Assembly (NCBI RefSeq): GCF_004363655.1
Contig: NZ_SNZH01000013.1
Location: 124,001-188,000 of the forward strand
Length of the DNA stretch: 64,000 nt
Source of the DNA: Tahibacter aquaticus
Lineage (GTDB): Bacteria > Pseudomonadota > Gammaproteobacteria > Xanthomonadales > Rhodanobacteraceae
Direction of reading: 5' to 3'
This document shows, piece by piece, positions 62,786 through 64,000 of this stretch. The notes beneath the pieces are model-generated. The model worked only from the letters and a program-made list of their open reading frames with translations. It was not told the origin of the DNA and searched no databases. The position numbers and the translations under genes were made by a program. Numbering within the stretch: the stretch's first letter is position 1; every line of letters starts with the position of its first letter.

Positions 62786-64000
62786 TCAGTCGAGCGTGCT
62801 GCCCAGCCAATGTTCGGCAGGCTGCGGCCGGCCAAACAGGAAACCCTGGCCGAACTCGCAGCCCAGTGCTTCCAACGCCTGCTGCTGTTCTTCGGTTTCT
62901 ATGCCTTCGGCAATGACCTGCATGCCGAGCGATCCGGCCATGGCCAGGATCGCCCGGACAACGGCGCTGGAGCTGCCGTCGTCGTAGGGCCGCATCTGAG
63001 CGACGAAGGAACGGTCGATCTTCAAGGCCTGCAACGGATACTGGTGCAGATAACTCAGGCTGGAATAACCGGTACCGAAATCGTCCAGCGCCACGCTGAT
63101 GCCGCGGCGACGCAGGCCGTCGAGGATCTGCATCACCTGGGCCGGGTTTTCCAGCAGCGCACGCTCGGTCACCTCGATGCGGATGCGGCTGGGCATCACG
63201 CCGTTGTTGTCGAGGATGGCGAACAGTTCGCGATCCAGCTCGTTCATGCGGAAATGCCGCGCGGTCAGATTGATGCTGATGAATCCGCCCTGGGCAGTGA
63301 GCGCCGGCGCGATGGCGCAGACGCGCTCGAACATCTGCCAGTCGATCTGCTCGGCAGAACCGCTGTCTTCGGCCACCGGCAGGAACTCGCTGGGCAGCAA
63401 TACGCCGCGTTCCGGATGACGCCAGCGCACCAGGGCTTCGTAGCCGACCAGGCTGCGGTCGGACAAACGCACGATGGGCTGGAAGTACGGCTCGAGCTCA
63501 CCGCGCGCAATGGCTCGGCGCAGGTCGTTTTCCACTTCCAGCAGGCGTAGCGCCTCCTGGTGCAGGCGTTCGTCGAACAGTGCGTAGCGATGCCGCCCTT
63601 CGGCCTTGGCCCGGTACATGGCGACGTCGGCGTCGCGCAGCAGTTCCTCCGCCTTGGAGTAGCGCGGCGATGCCTGTGCGATGCCGATCGAGGTCGAGGT
63701 GAACACTTCCTTGGCGCCAAGGCGAATCGGCGCATTCAACGAATCGATGATGCGCGCGGCGAAATGGATAGCGCGCTCGGGTTCGGACACGTCCTGCAAC
63801 AGGATGGCGAACTCGTCGCCGCCGAGGCGCGCGGCGACATCACCGGTTTCCAGACAGCCGGCGATGCGGCCGCCCACTTCGTACAACAGGTCGTCGCCGA
63901 CCAGATGACCGACCGAATCGTTGATCACCTTGAAACGGTCCAGGTCGAGGAACAGGACGGCGAAAGGTTGTCGCGGATCGCGCCGGTAGCGATCCAGCGC
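62786..64000 (-). CDS. GGDEF/EAL-domain cyclic-di-GMP enzyme, C-terminal part
   Basis: The gene runs in from the right edge; 404 codons plus stop are visible, and its N-terminal sensor region lies outside the window. A GGDEF domain comes first (FLDLDRFKVINDSVGH, then LGGDEFAILL with the intact GGDEF signature). It is followed by an EAL domain from ~residue 155 of this part, with YEALVRW (intact EAL), SINLTARHF, the DDFGTGYSSLSYL motif and the late IAEGIETEEQ. Both active sites look intact, so it could make and break cyclic-di-GMP; which activity dominates cannot be told. Confidence 0.92.
   Translation of the reverse strand, partial: ALDRYRRDPRQPFAVLFLDLDRFKVINDSVGHLVGDDLLYEVGGRIAGCLETGDVAARLGGDEFAILLQDVSEPERAIHFAARIIDSLNAPIRLGAKEVFTSTSIGIAQASPRYSKAEELLRDADVAMYRAKAEGRHRYALFDERLHQEALRLLEVENDLRRAIARGELEPYFQPIVRLSDRSLVGYEALVRWRHPERGVLLPSEFLPVAEDSGSAEQIDWQMFERVCAIAPALTAQGGFISINLTARHFRMNELDRELFAILDNNGVMPSRIRIEVTERALLENPAQVMQILDGLRRRGISVALDDFGTGYSSLSYLHQYPLQALKIDRSFVAQMRPYDDGSSSAVVRAILAMAGSLGMQVIAEGIETEEQQQALEALGCEFGQGFLFGRPQPAEHWLGSTLD

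Overview
The window is a GC-rich stretch of bacterial chromosome, densely coded on both strands. Gene content suggests a gammaproteobacterium of the Xanthomonadales (Lysobacterales), probably near Lysobacter, Rhodanobacter or Dokdonella. The pointers are an AlgZ/AlgR-type two-component pair, CysB-type regulators, a metX-metB-hom methionine operon behind a SAM riboswitch, several secreted S8 proteases (one with PKD, PPC and P domains), and secreted proteins ending in an F-x-x-x-F-E tail. The placement is inference from gene families; no rRNA or tRNA gene was seen. No phage, IS or CRISPR sequence was recognised.

Layout. 1-3.3 kb: the 3' end of a non-ribosomal peptide synthetase (end of A domain, carrier protein, terminal reductase), then a macrolide-type glycosyltransferase whose stop codon lies in an intergenic repeat. 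3.3-11 kb: LytTR regulator and kinase, carboxylesterase, S9 peptidase, YbaL-type antiporter, GNAT protein. 11-17.2 kb: glutaminase, a secreted multi-domain subtilase, and a second subtilase without a clear export signal whose gene overlaps that of an unrecognised partner. 17.6-22.9 kb: a CysB-like LysR protein divergent from a membrane-bound winged-helix/TPR regulator, then two small secreted proteins. 23.1-27.6 kb: sulfur assimilation block (cysB divergent from cysG-cysK) and a DoxX-like protein. 27.7-33.4 kb: two exported TonB-C-like proteins, pyruvate kinase, S1/P1 nuclease, an ETHE1-like metallo-hydrolase and an orphan MbcA/ParS/Xre-type antitoxin-domain protein.

33.8-37.7 kb: an ECF sigma factor, a membrane anti-sigma-like protein and two exported HEAT-repeat proteins in one direction. 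37.9-43.4 kb: gapA, an APC permease and a two-subunit Tat-exported molybdopterin oxidoreductase. 43.5-47.1 kb: metX-metB-hom, with a recognisable promoter, SAM-I riboswitch, leader hairpin and a perfect 18-bp palindrome upstream of the -35 box. 47.2-55.7 kb: M23 peptidase, a broken TPR/ankyrin gene, prfC, a second ECF sigma/anti-sigma-like pair, a CBS protein and a BNR-repeat lipoprotein. 55.9-64 kb: GT2 glycosyltransferase, mtgA, a third, very large subtilase, hslO, and the 3' part of a GGDEF/EAL gene cut by the window end.

The best leads for something undescribed are the leaderless subtilase with its overlapping partner, the sigma/anti-sigma/HEAT/HEAT cluster, the palindrome beside the metX riboswitch, and a family of about 35-bp repeats found as inverted pairs in four intergenic regions.
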